A stretch of 34,901 bases of DNA from an uncultured Eubacteriales bacterium. Its GTDB lineage: Bacteria; Bacillota; Clostridia; Christensenellales; Aristaeellaceae. The stretch spans positions 1 through 34,901 of the forward strand of contig ONCV01000025.1 of NCBI GenBank assembly GCA_900316415.1. The letters are read 5' to 3'. The notes beneath the pieces were generated by a model. The model was given only the letters and a program-made list of their open reading frames with translations, was not told where the DNA came from and made no database searches. Below are positions 6,259 to 14,334 of this stretch, piece by piece. Within the stretch, counting starts at the first letter, position 1. Each line of letters starts with the position of its first letter. Made by a program: the position numbers and the translations under genes.

Positions 6259-8874
6259 ATGACCAGATTCCTCGCTCCCACTTCCCCTGAAATCACGCCG
6301 CGGGAAACCGCGAACCAGGCGCGGGTTCGCGCCATCGCGGGCGACTGCATGGTGCTGCTGGAAAACGACGGCACGCTTCCCCTGAAGGAAAAGGGAAACA
6401 TTGCCCTCTACGGAAATGGCGCCCGGGCCACCGTGAAGGGCGGAACCGGCTCCGGCGACGTGTATGTCCGGGAAACCGTCAACGTGGAGGAAGGCCTCCG
6501 CCGGGAGGGCTTCGCCGTGACCACCGGCCCGTGGCTGGACCGGCAGGACCGCGCCGCCCGGGAGGAACAGGAGGCCTATGAGAAGGCCGCCATCGATGCC
6601 GCCGTCGCGGCCGGGCAGCCGCCGGAAGCGGCCCGGATGATGATGACCCTGAATCCGCTGACGCCCAAGGCGCTGGCGGACATCACGGAGGAGGACGTGA
6701 AGACCTCCGCCGCGGAGACGGCCGTTTTCGTGCTGTCGCGGAACAGCGGCGAGGGCAAGGACCGGGCCGATGAGCCTGGGGACTATGCGCTTTCCGAGGC
6801 GGAAGTCCGGAATCTGACCTTCCTCGGCGCGCATTATGCCCACGTGATCGTGCTGCTGAACGTGGGCGGCGTCATCGATACGAAGCCCCTGCGGCGGATT
6901 CCCGGCATCAGCGCCGTCGTGCTGATCGGCCAGATGGGCAACATCACCGGCCTCGCCGCGGCGGATCTGCTGTCGGGAAAGGCCCAGCCCTCCGGAAAGC
7001 TGACCGACACCTGGGCGGAGAACTACAGCGACTATCCCTCCTCCCCGACCTTCAGCCACAACGACGGGGATCTCAGCGACGAGCCCTATACCGAGGGCAT
7101 CTATGTCGGATACCGCTATTTTGACACCTTCGGCGTGAAGCCCGCCTATGAATTCGGCTTCGGCCGCAGCTATACGTCCTTCGGCCTGGAGACGGAATCC
7201 GCCGCCCTGGACGGCGCGGAGATCCTGCTCCGCGTCCGCGTGCAGAACACCGGAGAGGAGTATGCCGGCCGGGAAGTGGTTCAGGTCTACGTCTCCGCTC
7301 CCGGAAAGGATCTGCCCGTGCCCCGGCAGGAGCTGCGCGCCTTCGCGAAAACCCGCCTGCTGCAGCCCGGGGAAGCGGAAACCCTGACCCTTCGGATCCA
7401 GGCGGCCTCCCTGGCCAGCTTCTGCCCGGCCTGCTCCGCCTGGATGCTGGAGAAGGGGGATTATCTCTTCCGGGTCGGCAGCAGCTCCCGGAACACCCGG
7501 ATCGCCGCGGTGCTGCATCTGGCGGAAAGCGCGGTGACGCAGCGGGTGAAATCCCTCTTCCGGGATCCGGACGGCCCCGTGCAGGAAATCGAAGCGCCGG
7601 CGGCCGCTCCGGCTACCCCGCAGGAAGCGGCCGAGATCGCAGCGGCGCCGAAGCTGGCGCTGGATCCCGCGCTGATCGTGGCCTCCGAGGCGAAGTACGC
7701 CGATCTTCCGGCGGAGCTGCCGAAGAAGGCAGGCGCCGTGATTCCCTTTGACGACGTCGCGGCCGGCAAGGCCTCCCTGGAGGATTTCATCGCCCAGCTG
7801 ACGGACGGGGAGCTGGCCTATCTGATGGTGGGCAACTCCGTGGACAACGTGGGCTTCAACAGCGTGCTCGGCGCGGCGGCCAAAACGCTGCCCGGCGCGG
7901 CCGGAGAGACCACCGACAAGCTGGCGGCGAAATACGGCCTGAAGCAGATGGAGCTGTGCGACGGCCCGGCCGGCCTGCGGCTGACGCCGGAATACATCGA
8001 AAAGCCCGACGGTACCGCCGTCGGCCTGGGCGGCATGACCTACGGCGGGGACCGGAACACCGAGGGCATCCATCATTATCAGTACCTGACCGCCATTCCC
8101 ATCGCCCTGACGCTGGCCGCCTCCTGGGATCTGGATCTGATCGCCTCCATGGGCGACCTGGTGGGCTCCGAGATGGAGGAATTCGGCGCGACCCTGTGGC
8201 TGGCCCCGGGCATGAATATCCACCGGAACCCCCTGTGCGGCCGGAACTTTGAATACTATTCCGAGGATCCCCTGCTGGCGGGCAAATGCGCCGCGGCGGA
8301 CACGCAGGGCGTGCAGTCCCATCCCGGCTACGGCACGACGGTGAAGCATTTCCTGGCCAACAACCAGGAGGACAACCGGATGTTCACCAATTCCCATATC
8401 TCCGAGCGGGCCATCCGGGAAATCTACGCCCGGAACTTCCAGATCGTGGTGGAGGAAGCCCAGCCCATGTCCCTGATGACCTCCTACAACCTGGTGAACG
8501 GCATTCACTCCGCCAACAACGGGGATTCCGTCACCCGGCTGCTGCGGGATGAATGGGGCTTCCGGGGCATGGTGATGACGGACTGGCTCACCACCAGCGA
8601 CCTGAGTGCCATGCTGTCCGTCGGCGCGACCCTCAAGTACGGCAAGTCCGACGCGGCCCTGTGCGTCCTGGCGCAGAACGACCTGGTGGAGCCCGGCGAG
8701 AAGGCGGATTTCGACCGGATTCTCGAGGCCCTTTCCGAGGGCGTCATTACCCGGGCGCATCTGGAGCGCAACGCCCGCAACACCCTGACGCTGATGCTCC
8801 GCTGCCATCTGTACAGCGATCAGCCCTACAACACCGTCGTTCCCGGAAAGTGCATCACCTTCACCCGGGAATAA
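6259..8874 (+). CDS. GH3 beta-glycosidase with circularly permuted domains
   Basis: This 871-aa intracellular enzyme has no signal peptide. The usual GH3 order is reversed. The alpha/beta C-domain comes first (about residues 15-275, from VLLENDGTLPLK through SDYPSSPTFSHNDG), then a fibronectin-III-like domain (about 290-390, REVVQVYVSAPG). An Ala/Pro/Glu-rich linker follows (about 440-480), and the TIM barrel is last (about 520-870, MELCDGPAGLRLT, then GRNFEYYSEDPLLAG). The catalytic nucleophile is D775 in VMTDW; KHFLANNQEDNR is the conserved KHF substrate loop. This permutation is known for rumen GH3 enzymes (Ruminococcus albus, Butyrivibrio). It would remove a beta-linked glucose or other sugar from imported glycosides and could supply the upstream isomerase operon. 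AAAGGAG lies 9 nt before the ATG. Confidence 0.93.
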   Translation: MTRFLAPTSPEITPRETANQARVRAIAGDCMVLLENDGTLPLKEKGNIALYGNGARATVKGGTGSGDVYVRETVNVEEGLRREGFAVTTGPWLDRQDRAAREEQEAYEKAAIDAAVAAGQPPEAARMMMTLNPLTPKALADITEEDVKTSAAETAVFVLSRNSGEGKDRADEPGDYALSEAEVRNLTFLGAHYAHVIVLLNVGGVIDTKPLRRIPGISAVVLIGQMGNITGLAAADLLSGKAQPSGKLTDTWAENYSDYPSSPTFSHNDGDLSDEPYTEGIYVGYRYFDTFGVKPAYEFGFGRSYTSFGLETESAALDGAEILLRVRVQNTGEEYAGREVVQVYVSAPGKDLPVPRQELRAFAKTRLLQPGEAETLTLRIQAASLASFCPACSAWMLEKGDYLFRVGSSSRNTRIAAVLHLAESAVTQRVKSLFRDPDGPVQEIEAPAAAPATPQEAAEIAAAPKLALDPALIVASEAKYADLPAELPKKAGAVIPFDDVAAGKASLEDFIAQLTDGELAYLMVGNSVDNVGFNSVLGAAAKTLPGAAGETTDKLAAKYGLKQMELCDGPAGLRLTPEYIEKPDGTAVGLGGMTYGGDRNTEGIHHYQYLTAIPIALTLAASWDLDLIASMGDLVGSEMEEFGATLWLAPGMNIHRNPLCGRNFEYYSEDPLLAGKCAAADTQGVQSHPGYGTTVKHFLANNQEDNRMFTNSHISERAIREIYARNFQIVVEEAQPMSLMTSYNLVNGIHSANNGDSVTRLLRDEWGFRGMVMTDWLTTSDLSAMLSVGATLKYGKSDAALCVLAQNDLVEPGEKADFDRILEALSEGVITRAHLERNARNTLTLMLRCHLYSDQPYNTVVPGKCITFTRE

Positions 8875-8881
8875 TCGTCCG

Positions 8882-8995
8882 ATGAACCCCCGGGCGGGCG
8901 CCCGAAAAAAAGAAAAGTTCGCCTGGGAGGACGGCGTCCTGACCCTCGAGGCCGAGCTGGGCGTGAACGATGTCTGCTTCTTTGAAATCGGATAG
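8882..8995 (+). pseudogene. Short gene remnant, C-terminal tail of a glycosidase-like protein
   Basis: A 37-codon open frame ends in EDGVLTLEAELGVNDVCFFE, which resembles the closing beta strands of xylosidase-type C-terminal domains. It has no Shine-Dalgarno. A hairpin (8891-8904) followed by a run of seven A lies inside its first codons. I read it as the surviving 3' scrap of a lost gene downstream of the GH3, but a chance frame in GC-rich DNA is possible. Confidence 0.3.
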
Positions 8996-9033
8996 GAAGC
9001 GGCGAAGGGCTCTCCTTCCCGCGCATGGAAAAG

Positions 9034-9070
9034 CGTCCCGTTCCGGAATTCCGGAACGGGACGTCTTTTA
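9034..9070. terminator. Bidirectional terminator between convergent GH3 and HAD genes
   Basis: A 30-bp perfect palindrome (9034-9063, stem CGTCCCGTTCCGG) is followed by TCTTTTA on plus and CTTTTC on minus. It serves the convergent GH3 region and the HAD-CotH-FRG-miaA operon, and the end of the HAD gene overlaps its edge. Confidence 0.85.
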
Positions 9071-9730
9071 TTCGAACAGGAAGGCCCGGAGCTCCGCCAC
9101 GGTTTTGAAATACCGGTCGCAGTTTCCGCGCATAAAGGATTCAATCTCCGGGATGTCGTTCGCCCACCCGGCCGCCGCGAAGGGCACGCCGGCCGCCGCG
9201 GCCATGTCGAAGCCGGGCTTCAGGTCGTCGATCACCAGCATTTCCTCCGGCTTCAGCTCCCATTTTTCCATGATCTGATGCAGGGGCCAGGGGCTGGGCT
9301 TGCGCTGCTCGGCGGGATACTCCCAGCCGAACACCGCATCCGGCTCCGGCAGGCCGTTCTCCCGGTAATCCCGCAGGATATACTCCGAAAAGGAATGGCT
9401 GACCACCGTGATGCGCCCGCCCCGGGCCCGCTCCTCCTCCAGGATCTCCCGGATGCCGGCATACGCCCGGGGCGTATGGACCTTCACGTATTCCTTCCAG
9501 TAGGCCTCCTCGTGCTCCAGTTCTTCCAGGCTCAGCCCGCAGATCTCCGTGAACATCGGAATCACGCCCGGATCAAAATTGTACCGGAAATACTCCTCCA
9601 GGGTCAGATGCACCCGGGGCTGATACTTTTCCATGTATTCCACGAAGCAGGGATAATGCACCGTGGCGGTGGAATTCACCACCGTGTCGTCATGGTCCAG
9701 CACCAGGCACCTGTACTTCAGTTCCTTCAT
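9068..9730 (-). CDS. HAD-superfamily hydrolase (phosphoglycolate phosphatase-like)
   Basis: This 220-aa haloacid-dehalogenase-type phosphatase shows motif I as DHDDT (nucleophile D12, acid D14), motif II as VVSHS, a motif III Lys in QRKPSPWP, and motif IV as VIDDLKPGFD. A helical cap follows motif I, giving subfamily I topology. It should hydrolyse a small phosphate ester with Mg2+; the substrate is unknown. It is the last gene of a four-gene operon, its ATG only 3 nt after the stop of the CotH gene, so the two are co-translated. The terminator at 9034-9070 closes the operon. The link to CotH, a protein kinase fold, is only positional. Confidence 0.88.
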   Translation of the reverse strand: MKELKYRCLVLDHDDTVVNSTATVHYPCFVEYMEKYQPRVHLTLEEYFRYNFDPGVIPMFTEICGLSLEELEHEEAYWKEYVKVHTPRAYAGIREILEEERARGGRITVVSHSFSEYILRDYRENGLPEPDAVFGWEYPAEQRKPSPWPLHQIMEKWELKPEEMLVIDDLKPGFDMAAAAGVPFAAAGWANDIPEIESFMRGNCDRYFKTVAELRAFLFE

Positions 9731-9733
9731 GCG

Positions 9734-11725
9734 TCAGTCCTTCCCGGCCTTCGGCTCCGCCGCGTTGGTTTCCTCCAGCACCTCCAGCGCATGGCCGAAG
9801 TATTCTTCGGCCTCCGCGTCCGTCAGCTTCATGGCCTTTTTCAGCAGCTCCGGAATCTTTTTCGGCCGCACCCGGGCATAGTATTTCGTCGCCCGGATAT
9901 TCTTCCGCCAGTTGTCCATCTTCATGTTCTTCCACCGGGCAATATGCCGGGGCAGGATGGGCTCCAGCTGCGCGATCACCTCATCGAAGCGGGCCTCCAC
10001 CCGATCCCAGCGGAACACGGTTTCCAGCAGCTCCGCCACCCGGCGCAGGAACCGGTCCCGGTATTCCGGCACCCGCAGCAGCGCGTTCAGCGGCTCATGG
10101 CGGAAGCCCTGAATCTTCGCGTTCACCGGCTTGATGTAGTATTCCAGGGGCGTCCGGTCCAGCCCGCGCCAGCAGGCCTCCACGTCAAAGAGCAGCATCC
10201 GCCATTTTCCGCCCGGCACCCGGTACACGCGCACATTGGTGAAGTCCACGTTGCCCAGGATGATCTCGAAGGCGGCATGGGTGAAGAGGGAATCGATGTC
10301 CAGCTGCTCCTCCACCTGCCGCAGATTCTCCGGATCCGTCAGATCCTTCTCCCGGCAGAAATCGCACAGGGCCAGCCAGTCCGCGTTGTCCCCGTTCTGC
10401 AGAAATTGATCCGTGCCGGTCCGGGCCAGCAGGTCGATGGCATCGATGTCCTTTTCTTCCGTCACGCCCTCGTACTGGGCGATGAAGTATTTGTTGATCT
10501 TCTCCCGCAGGTTGTAGTGCCCGTAATAGGCCCCGTTGATGTACACCTGGATCACCTGGTGATCCTGATAGAGGATCCCCTGCCCCTCCGCCAGGGAGCT
10601 GGCGACGATGTCCCGCAGGCGGGTCGCGTAGGCGTCCGAGTTGGCCGCCCGCAGCAGCAGGCTCTTGTAGCCGTCGTAGTCCCGGGTCGGGAAGGGGTTG
10701 AACTCGAAGCGGTCCTTCCCCCAGGCCTTCCGGGCGTACAGGGCGATGCTCTTCTGGGCGTTCACCCGGGCGCTGTGCCCGCTGGCCGTGAAGGTGCCCA
10801 TCTGGTTGATCTGCGGCTCCCCTTCCGCGGTGAAATACTCCACGTTCAGGGGATACTCCCATCCCCGGGCATAATTGGGCGTGGAGCCCTTCCCCTTGGT
10901 GAGAATGCCGGTCTTGGAGGAGAACAGGTACTTCTCATCCGTGATCAGGGACACGATGGGCGTCTTCGGATCATCGTCCACGAAATAGGTGGCGCTGACG
11001 GTTTCCGAGGAAACCGCGTCCTCCTGAAAGGCCCGCAGGCGAAGGGCCGTGGTTTTCCGCAGGGTCAGCCCCTCCGCCGGAAAGCGCTTGCTCTTCCCCG
11101 TGGGGGTGCTCCCGTCCGTCGTGTACCGCAGCTCCGCCCCCGCCGGGCCCTCCGCCTCCACGGTGACGCTGCCCCCATAGAACCCGCCCGCGGTGATCAG
11201 CCGGGGCGTCCCCGTCCGGGTCTCGAAGGCCCGGGCGCCGTTCTTCGCGCCACGGGTCGGGGTTTCCAGGAATCCGTATTCCCCGCCCCCCGCGGGCCGT
11301 CCGTAGCTGACGCAGCCGTACTGGGCGGGCAGCTTCAGCCGCTGCACCTCCCGGGCCGCCGCGTCGGAGAGGATCAGCGTCTCCCCCTTTGAGGAGATGG
11401 CGAAGTCCGCGTAGAATTCGTCCCCCTTGCCGGGGTCCGCGTTTTCCTCCCCCGTGCACCAGATGGTCAGATACTTTCCGGCCTTCAGCTTCGTCCCCCG
11501 GGGGAAGGACCACTTCAGCGGATTCTTCCCGCTGTCGCTCAGATACCATCCGGACAGATCCGCCGCGGATTTTCCGTCGTTGTACAGCTCCACCCAGTCC
11601 CAGGCGTGCCCGTCCTCGAAATACCCGTTGCTGGCCATGACCTCGCTGATGATCACGTCCGCCCGGGCGGACAGGGCCCCGGAGAGCAGCAGCCCCAGCA
11701 GGGCCGGCAGCAGCCCCCGCTTCAT
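9734..11725 (-). CDS. Secreted CotH-kinase protein with lamin-tail and chitobiase-like domains
   Basis: This 663-aa exported protein has a signal peptide at residues 1-22 (MKRGLLPALLGLLLSGALSA, cleaved after ARA). A lamin-tail domain follows (about 23-135, DVIISEVMASNGYFEDG through DLSGWYLSDSG), then a chitobiase/beta-hexosaminidase C-terminal-like Ig fold (about 165-235, ELRYTTDGSTPTG), then a CotH kinase domain to the C-terminus. Kinase landmarks are GHYNLREKINKYF, GNVDFTNVRVYR and MLLFDVEACWRG, the last holding the probable metal-binding Asp. CotH proteins are atypical protein kinases; in Bacillus CotH phosphorylates spore coat proteins, and LTD-CotH fusions occur on the surface of rumen Clostridia, sometimes near cellulosome parts. 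The start at 11725 is set by the ATGA overlap with the FRG stop codon. No lipobox or anchor is visible. Confidence 0.9.
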   Translation of the reverse strand: MKRGLLPALLGLLLSGALSARADVIISEVMASNGYFEDGHAWDWVELYNDGKSAADLSGWYLSDSGKNPLKWSFPRGTKLKAGKYLTIWCTGEENADPGKGDEFYADFAISSKGETLILSDAAAREVQRLKLPAQYGCVSYGRPAGGGEYGFLETPTRGAKNGARAFETRTGTPRLITAGGFYGGSVTVEAEGPAGAELRYTTDGSTPTGKSKRFPAEGLTLRKTTALRLRAFQEDAVSSETVSATYFVDDDPKTPIVSLITDEKYLFSSKTGILTKGKGSTPNYARGWEYPLNVEYFTAEGEPQINQMGTFTASGHSARVNAQKSIALYARKAWGKDRFEFNPFPTRDYDGYKSLLLRAANSDAYATRLRDIVASSLAEGQGILYQDHQVIQVYINGAYYGHYNLREKINKYFIAQYEGVTEEKDIDAIDLLARTGTDQFLQNGDNADWLALCDFCREKDLTDPENLRQVEEQLDIDSLFTHAAFEIILGNVDFTNVRVYRVPGGKWRMLLFDVEACWRGLDRTPLEYYIKPVNAKIQGFRHEPLNALLRVPEYRDRFLRRVAELLETVFRWDRVEARFDEVIAQLEPILPRHIARWKNMKMDNWRKNIRATKYYARVRPKKIPELLKKAMKLTDAEAEEYFGHALEVLEETNAAEPKAGKD

Positions 11726-12522
11726 TTGACGTAATAATGCCTTGCAATCCATTTGCTCAACCCATCCAGTCCGGGATAGATAATCCGCTCGCTCATGTTC
11801 AGCTGGTCCAGCATGTCCCGCACCCGCCACCGCAGATGCCGGTCGATGATGTATTTCACGGTGTGCTCCGTCCGCCGGTCCAGGAAGCCCTCGATGTCCG
11901 TCATTCCCGTGGGAATGATGGAGAAGAAGGAATACTGGTTGATGATCCGGTCGTTGGTGCTGGGGGGCTCGATGATGACCATGGCCTGGTCCTTCATGTC
12001 CCGGTCGTACTGCTCGAGGGATTCCGTCACCCCCGCCAGCATCCGGATGTTGAAGATCGTGCTCTGGGTCCGGTTCACCGCGTTGCGGTACCGGTCCGGC
12101 AGCAGGCTGTACAGCTCCTGCATGTCGATCCGCCAGACCATGCAGTCATGGTCCTCCATCTCCTCCAGGTTCTTCTCCGTCACGGCGAAATGCAGCCCCA
12201 CCAGCGGGCTCTGGCTCCAGTCCAGCAGCCGGGTGGGCAGGCCATTGTGCTGCCCGGTCACCATGCACTGCCAGATGTTCCGGCTCACATAGGGATCCTC
12301 CCGCACGGCATACTTGGCGAAATTCTGCAGGATGGCGGGCTCCAGGGTCGTCTGCAGCTGCTTGCAGTTCCGGCGCAGGCTGGTCACCATCTTGAAATCC
12401 ACGTTCGGCATGCCCCGGTACAGATAGGAGCTGCGGTTCCGGTCCAGATCCTTCCGGTATTCCTGCTCCGTCAGCAGCGGCATCAGATCGCCGATGGACT
12501 GAATCCTGACTTCCCTGATCAT
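11722..12522 (-). CDS. FRG-domain protein
   Basis: This 266-aa cytoplasmic protein is built on an FRG domain (about residues 1-200). The namesake motif appears as LYRGMPNVDF, followed by the typical GLPTRLLDWSQSPLVGLHFA block where the conserved TRLLDW is exact. FRG domains are found in bacterial and phage-related proteins, often near defence genes, but their biochemical activity is not settled. The gene overlaps miaA upstream and cotH downstream by 4-nt ATGA junctions, so all three are coupled. AAGGAAAGCC serves as Shine-Dalgarno region. The placement between a tRNA-modification enzyme and a secreted kinase is odd, and I do not assign a function. Confidence 0.88.
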   Translation of the reverse strand: MIREVRIQSIGDLMPLLTEQEYRKDLDRNRSSYLYRGMPNVDFKMVTSLRRNCKQLQTTLEPAILQNFAKYAVREDPYVSRNIWQCMVTGQHNGLPTRLLDWSQSPLVGLHFAVTEKNLEEMEDHDCMVWRIDMQELYSLLPDRYRNAVNRTQSTIFNIRMLAGVTESLEQYDRDMKDQAMVIIEPPSTNDRIINQYSFFSIIPTGMTDIEGFLDRRTEHTVKYIIDRHLRWRVRDMLDQLNMSERIIYPGLDGLSKWIARHYYVK

Positions 12523-13445
12523 GGCTTTCCTTCCCCGCTTCCTTCCGTTTCCTCCGCCTTCCCCGCCAGGAAGGCCTCCACATACGGCCGCGCCTGGGCC
12601 AGGGGATCCCCGGCCATGTCCAGCCAGATAATGTCCGGATCCTTCCGGAACCAGGTCATCTGCCGCTTGGCGAAGCGCTTGATGGCCCGGGCCAGCTCCT
12701 CCGTCATCTGTTCATAGCTCATTTTCCCCGTCAGGTACCAGGTCAGATATTTGTATTCCAGCCCCAGCTTGACCAGGAATTCCTCCGGAACGCCCTCGTC
12801 CAGCAGGGCCCGGACCTCCTCCGTCATCCCCTGCCGCAGCCGGCGCTCCAGCCGCTCGTCAATCCGCCGCTTCAGCTCCTCCCGGGGCCAGGTGACGCCG
12901 AATTTCAGCACCTCGTACCGGGGCTGCCGGGGCGCGGGCCCCCCGTCCCCCGCGGCGATCTTCTCCAGCAGGCGCATGACCCGGTGCCGGTTCTTCGGAT
13001 CCACCTCCGTGTCCGGCTGAACCGCCTTCAGCCGGGCGTAGAGCTCCGGGGTGGAAAGGGTTTCCAGCCGCGCCCGCAGGGCAGCGTCGGGCTTCTTGTC
13101 GCTGAGCACATAGCCCTCCGTCACGCTGTCGACGTACAGCCCGGTGCCGCCCACCAGAAAGGGCTGCTTTCCCCGGGCCAGGATGTCCTCGATGGCACCG
13201 TAGGCCAGGGCCTGAAAATCCGCCATGGAAAAGAATTCCCCGGGCTGCCGGACGTCCAGCAGGTGATGGGGCACCCCGTTCCTTTCCTCTTCCGTGACCT
13301 TGCCCGATCCCAGATCCATCCGGGCATAGACCTGGCGGGAATCCGCGGAGACGATCTCTCCGTTCCATTCCTTCGCCATCCGGATGCCCAGCGCGCTCTT
13401 CCCGGAGGCGTTGGTCCCCTCGATCACAATCAGCTTTCCCTTCAT
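12519..13445 (-). CDS. miaA: tRNA dimethylallyltransferase (MiaA)
   Basis: This 308-aa enzyme transfers a dimethylallyl group from DMAPP to A37 of tRNAs that read UNN codons. Visible family blocks are a P-loop at residues 10-17, SADSRQVY (substrate-binding Asp-Ser), GVPHHLLDV, FLVGGTGLYVDSV, and the C-terminal FAKRQMTWFRKD. The P-loop reads GTNASGKS where most MiaA proteins have GPTASGKT/S; the GKS needed for phosphate binding is intact. It is the first gene of an operon with FRG, CotH and HAD genes, driven by a promoter at 13479-13506 lying against the terminator of the upstream gene. This is either the main MiaA of the cell or a second copy; the rest of the genome would decide. Confidence 0.92.
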   Translation of the reverse strand: MKGKLIVIEGTNASGKSALGIRMAKEWNGEIVSADSRQVYARMDLGSGKVTEEERNGVPHHLLDVRQPGEFFSMADFQALAYGAIEDILARGKQPFLVGGTGLYVDSVTEGYVLSDKKPDAALRARLETLSTPELYARLKAVQPDTEVDPKNRHRVMRLLEKIAAGDGGPAPRQPRYEVLKFGVTWPREELKRRIDERLERRLRQGMTEEVRALLDEGVPEEFLVKLGLEYKYLTWYLTGKMSYEQMTEELARAIKRFAKRQMTWFRKDPDIIWLDMAGDPLAQARPYVEAFLAGKAEETEGSGEGKP

Positions 13446-13478
13446 GCTCTCTCCGCCGTTCCTTCGATCGTTCCCCTC

Positions 13479-13506
13479 ATTATACCTGTTTTTCGGGAAA
13501 ACACAA
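13479..13506 (-). promoter_or_regulatory. Promoter of the miaA-FRG-cotH-HAD operon
   Basis: The minus strand has TATAAT at 13484-13479 with TTGTGT 16 nt upstream (13506-13501). The -35 overlaps the T-run of the terminator of the preceding gene. The leader to the miaA ATG is about 30 nt. Confidence 0.65.
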
Positions 13507-13533
13507 ACAAAAAGCGGGAGCCGAAGCTCCCGC
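13506..13533 (-). terminator. Terminator of the tandem OB-fold-like secreted protein gene
   Basis: Stem GCGGGAGC / GCTCCCGC (13514-13521 with 13526-13533) is closed by a TTCG tetraloop on the minus strand and followed by TTTTTG. It lies 18 nt after the stop codon. Confidence 0.88.
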
Positions 13534-13551
13534 CGGACAAACCCGCTGAAA

Positions 13552-14256
13552 TTACTTCACGGTCACGCTGGTGGCCTGCAGGTTGGCGCCCTCGTACCAG
13601 TACAGGAAGCCCTCGATGTCCACCACGTCGCCGACCTTCAGGCCCTCCACGGCCTTGTAGACGTCGGAATTTTCGTCCCGCAGATACTTCTCCACGCAGA
13701 AGTTGTAGGTCGCGCCGTCCACTTCCACCGCGAAATACAGGTCGTCGTTCTTCTCCTCGGCGTTCTTGTAGCTGAAGGCTTCGCCGTTTTCCTGCGCCAC
13801 GATCTTCGCGCCCTTCACGGCCACGAACTCGTTCATGTGGTTGGGCAGATCCTCGGAGGCCAGCAGGGCGGTGATGTCTTCCGCCTCGGCGATCCAGGGC
13901 TCGGCTTCCACGAACTCAAACACGCCGTCCATGATTTCCACTTCGCCGGCCCACTCGCCCTTGAAGCCCCTCACCCGGATCTTCTGGCCGGGAACCAGCT
14001 TCGCGGCATCCTCTTCGGAGCACTTCAGTTCATAGGCGAAATACGCGCCGTCCTCGTCCTGCAGATACACGGTCACCTTGTCGTCCCACCAGGACTGATG
14101 ATCCTGCACATAGCTCTCGATCACGACTTCAGTGTCGTTCTCCGCCGCGATATACTCCTCATGGGTCATCACCTTCACGTCCTCCGCGGAAGCGACGCTC
14201 ACGCACAGCACCAGCGCCATCAGCGCAGCCAGCACCCAGATCAGGCTCTTCTTCAT
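13552..14256 (-). CDS. Secreted protein with two OB-fold-like repeats
   Basis: This 234-aa exported protein has a signal peptide at residues 1-24 (MKKSLIWVLAALMALVLCVS, cleaved after ASA). Two similar halves each end in an OB-fold-like unit: KVTVYLQDEDGAYFAYELKC...LVPGQKIRVRGFKGEW (about 55-110) and LYFAVEVDGATYNFCVEKY...LKVGDVVDIEGFLYW (about 170-225). Such secreted OB-like proteins are common in Clostridia, but I recognise no characterised function. It could bind ligand or be an adaptor for a surface enzyme. The start at 14256 has AAAGGAG 9 nt upstream; the frame open beyond it includes promoter sequence and is rejected. It is monocistronic, with its own promoter and terminator. Confidence 0.82.
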   Translation of the reverse strand: MKKSLIWVLAALMALVLCVSVASAEDVKVMTHEEYIAAENDTEVVIESYVQDHQSWWDDKVTVYLQDEDGAYFAYELKCSEEDAAKLVPGQKIRVRGFKGEWAGEVEIMDGVFEFVEAEPWIAEAEDITALLASEDLPNHMNEFVAVKGAKIVAQENGEAFSYKNAEEKNDDLYFAVEVDGATYNFCVEKYLRDENSDVYKAVEGLKVGDVVDIEGFLYWYEGANLQATSVTVK

Positions 14257-14305
14257 TTTCGTGAATCTCCTTTCCGTTCTTCCCGCCCTTCCGGCGGACA
14301 GCCTT

Positions 14306-14334
14306 ATCTTACACCACCGGATATCTTTTTTCAA
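14306..14334 (-). promoter_or_regulatory. Promoter of the tandem OB-fold-like protein gene
   Basis: On the minus strand TTGAAA (14334-14329) and TAAGAT (14311-14306) are separated by 17 nt, about 50 nt before the start codon. Confidence 0.7.

Noticed and set aside
4636..9144. A 1,500-codon open frame on the minus strand opposite the kinase and GH3 genes
   Set aside because: Composition is Gly/Arg/Gln/His-rich without domains, and it is antisense to two well-supported enzymes; long shadow frames are expected in GC-rich DNA.
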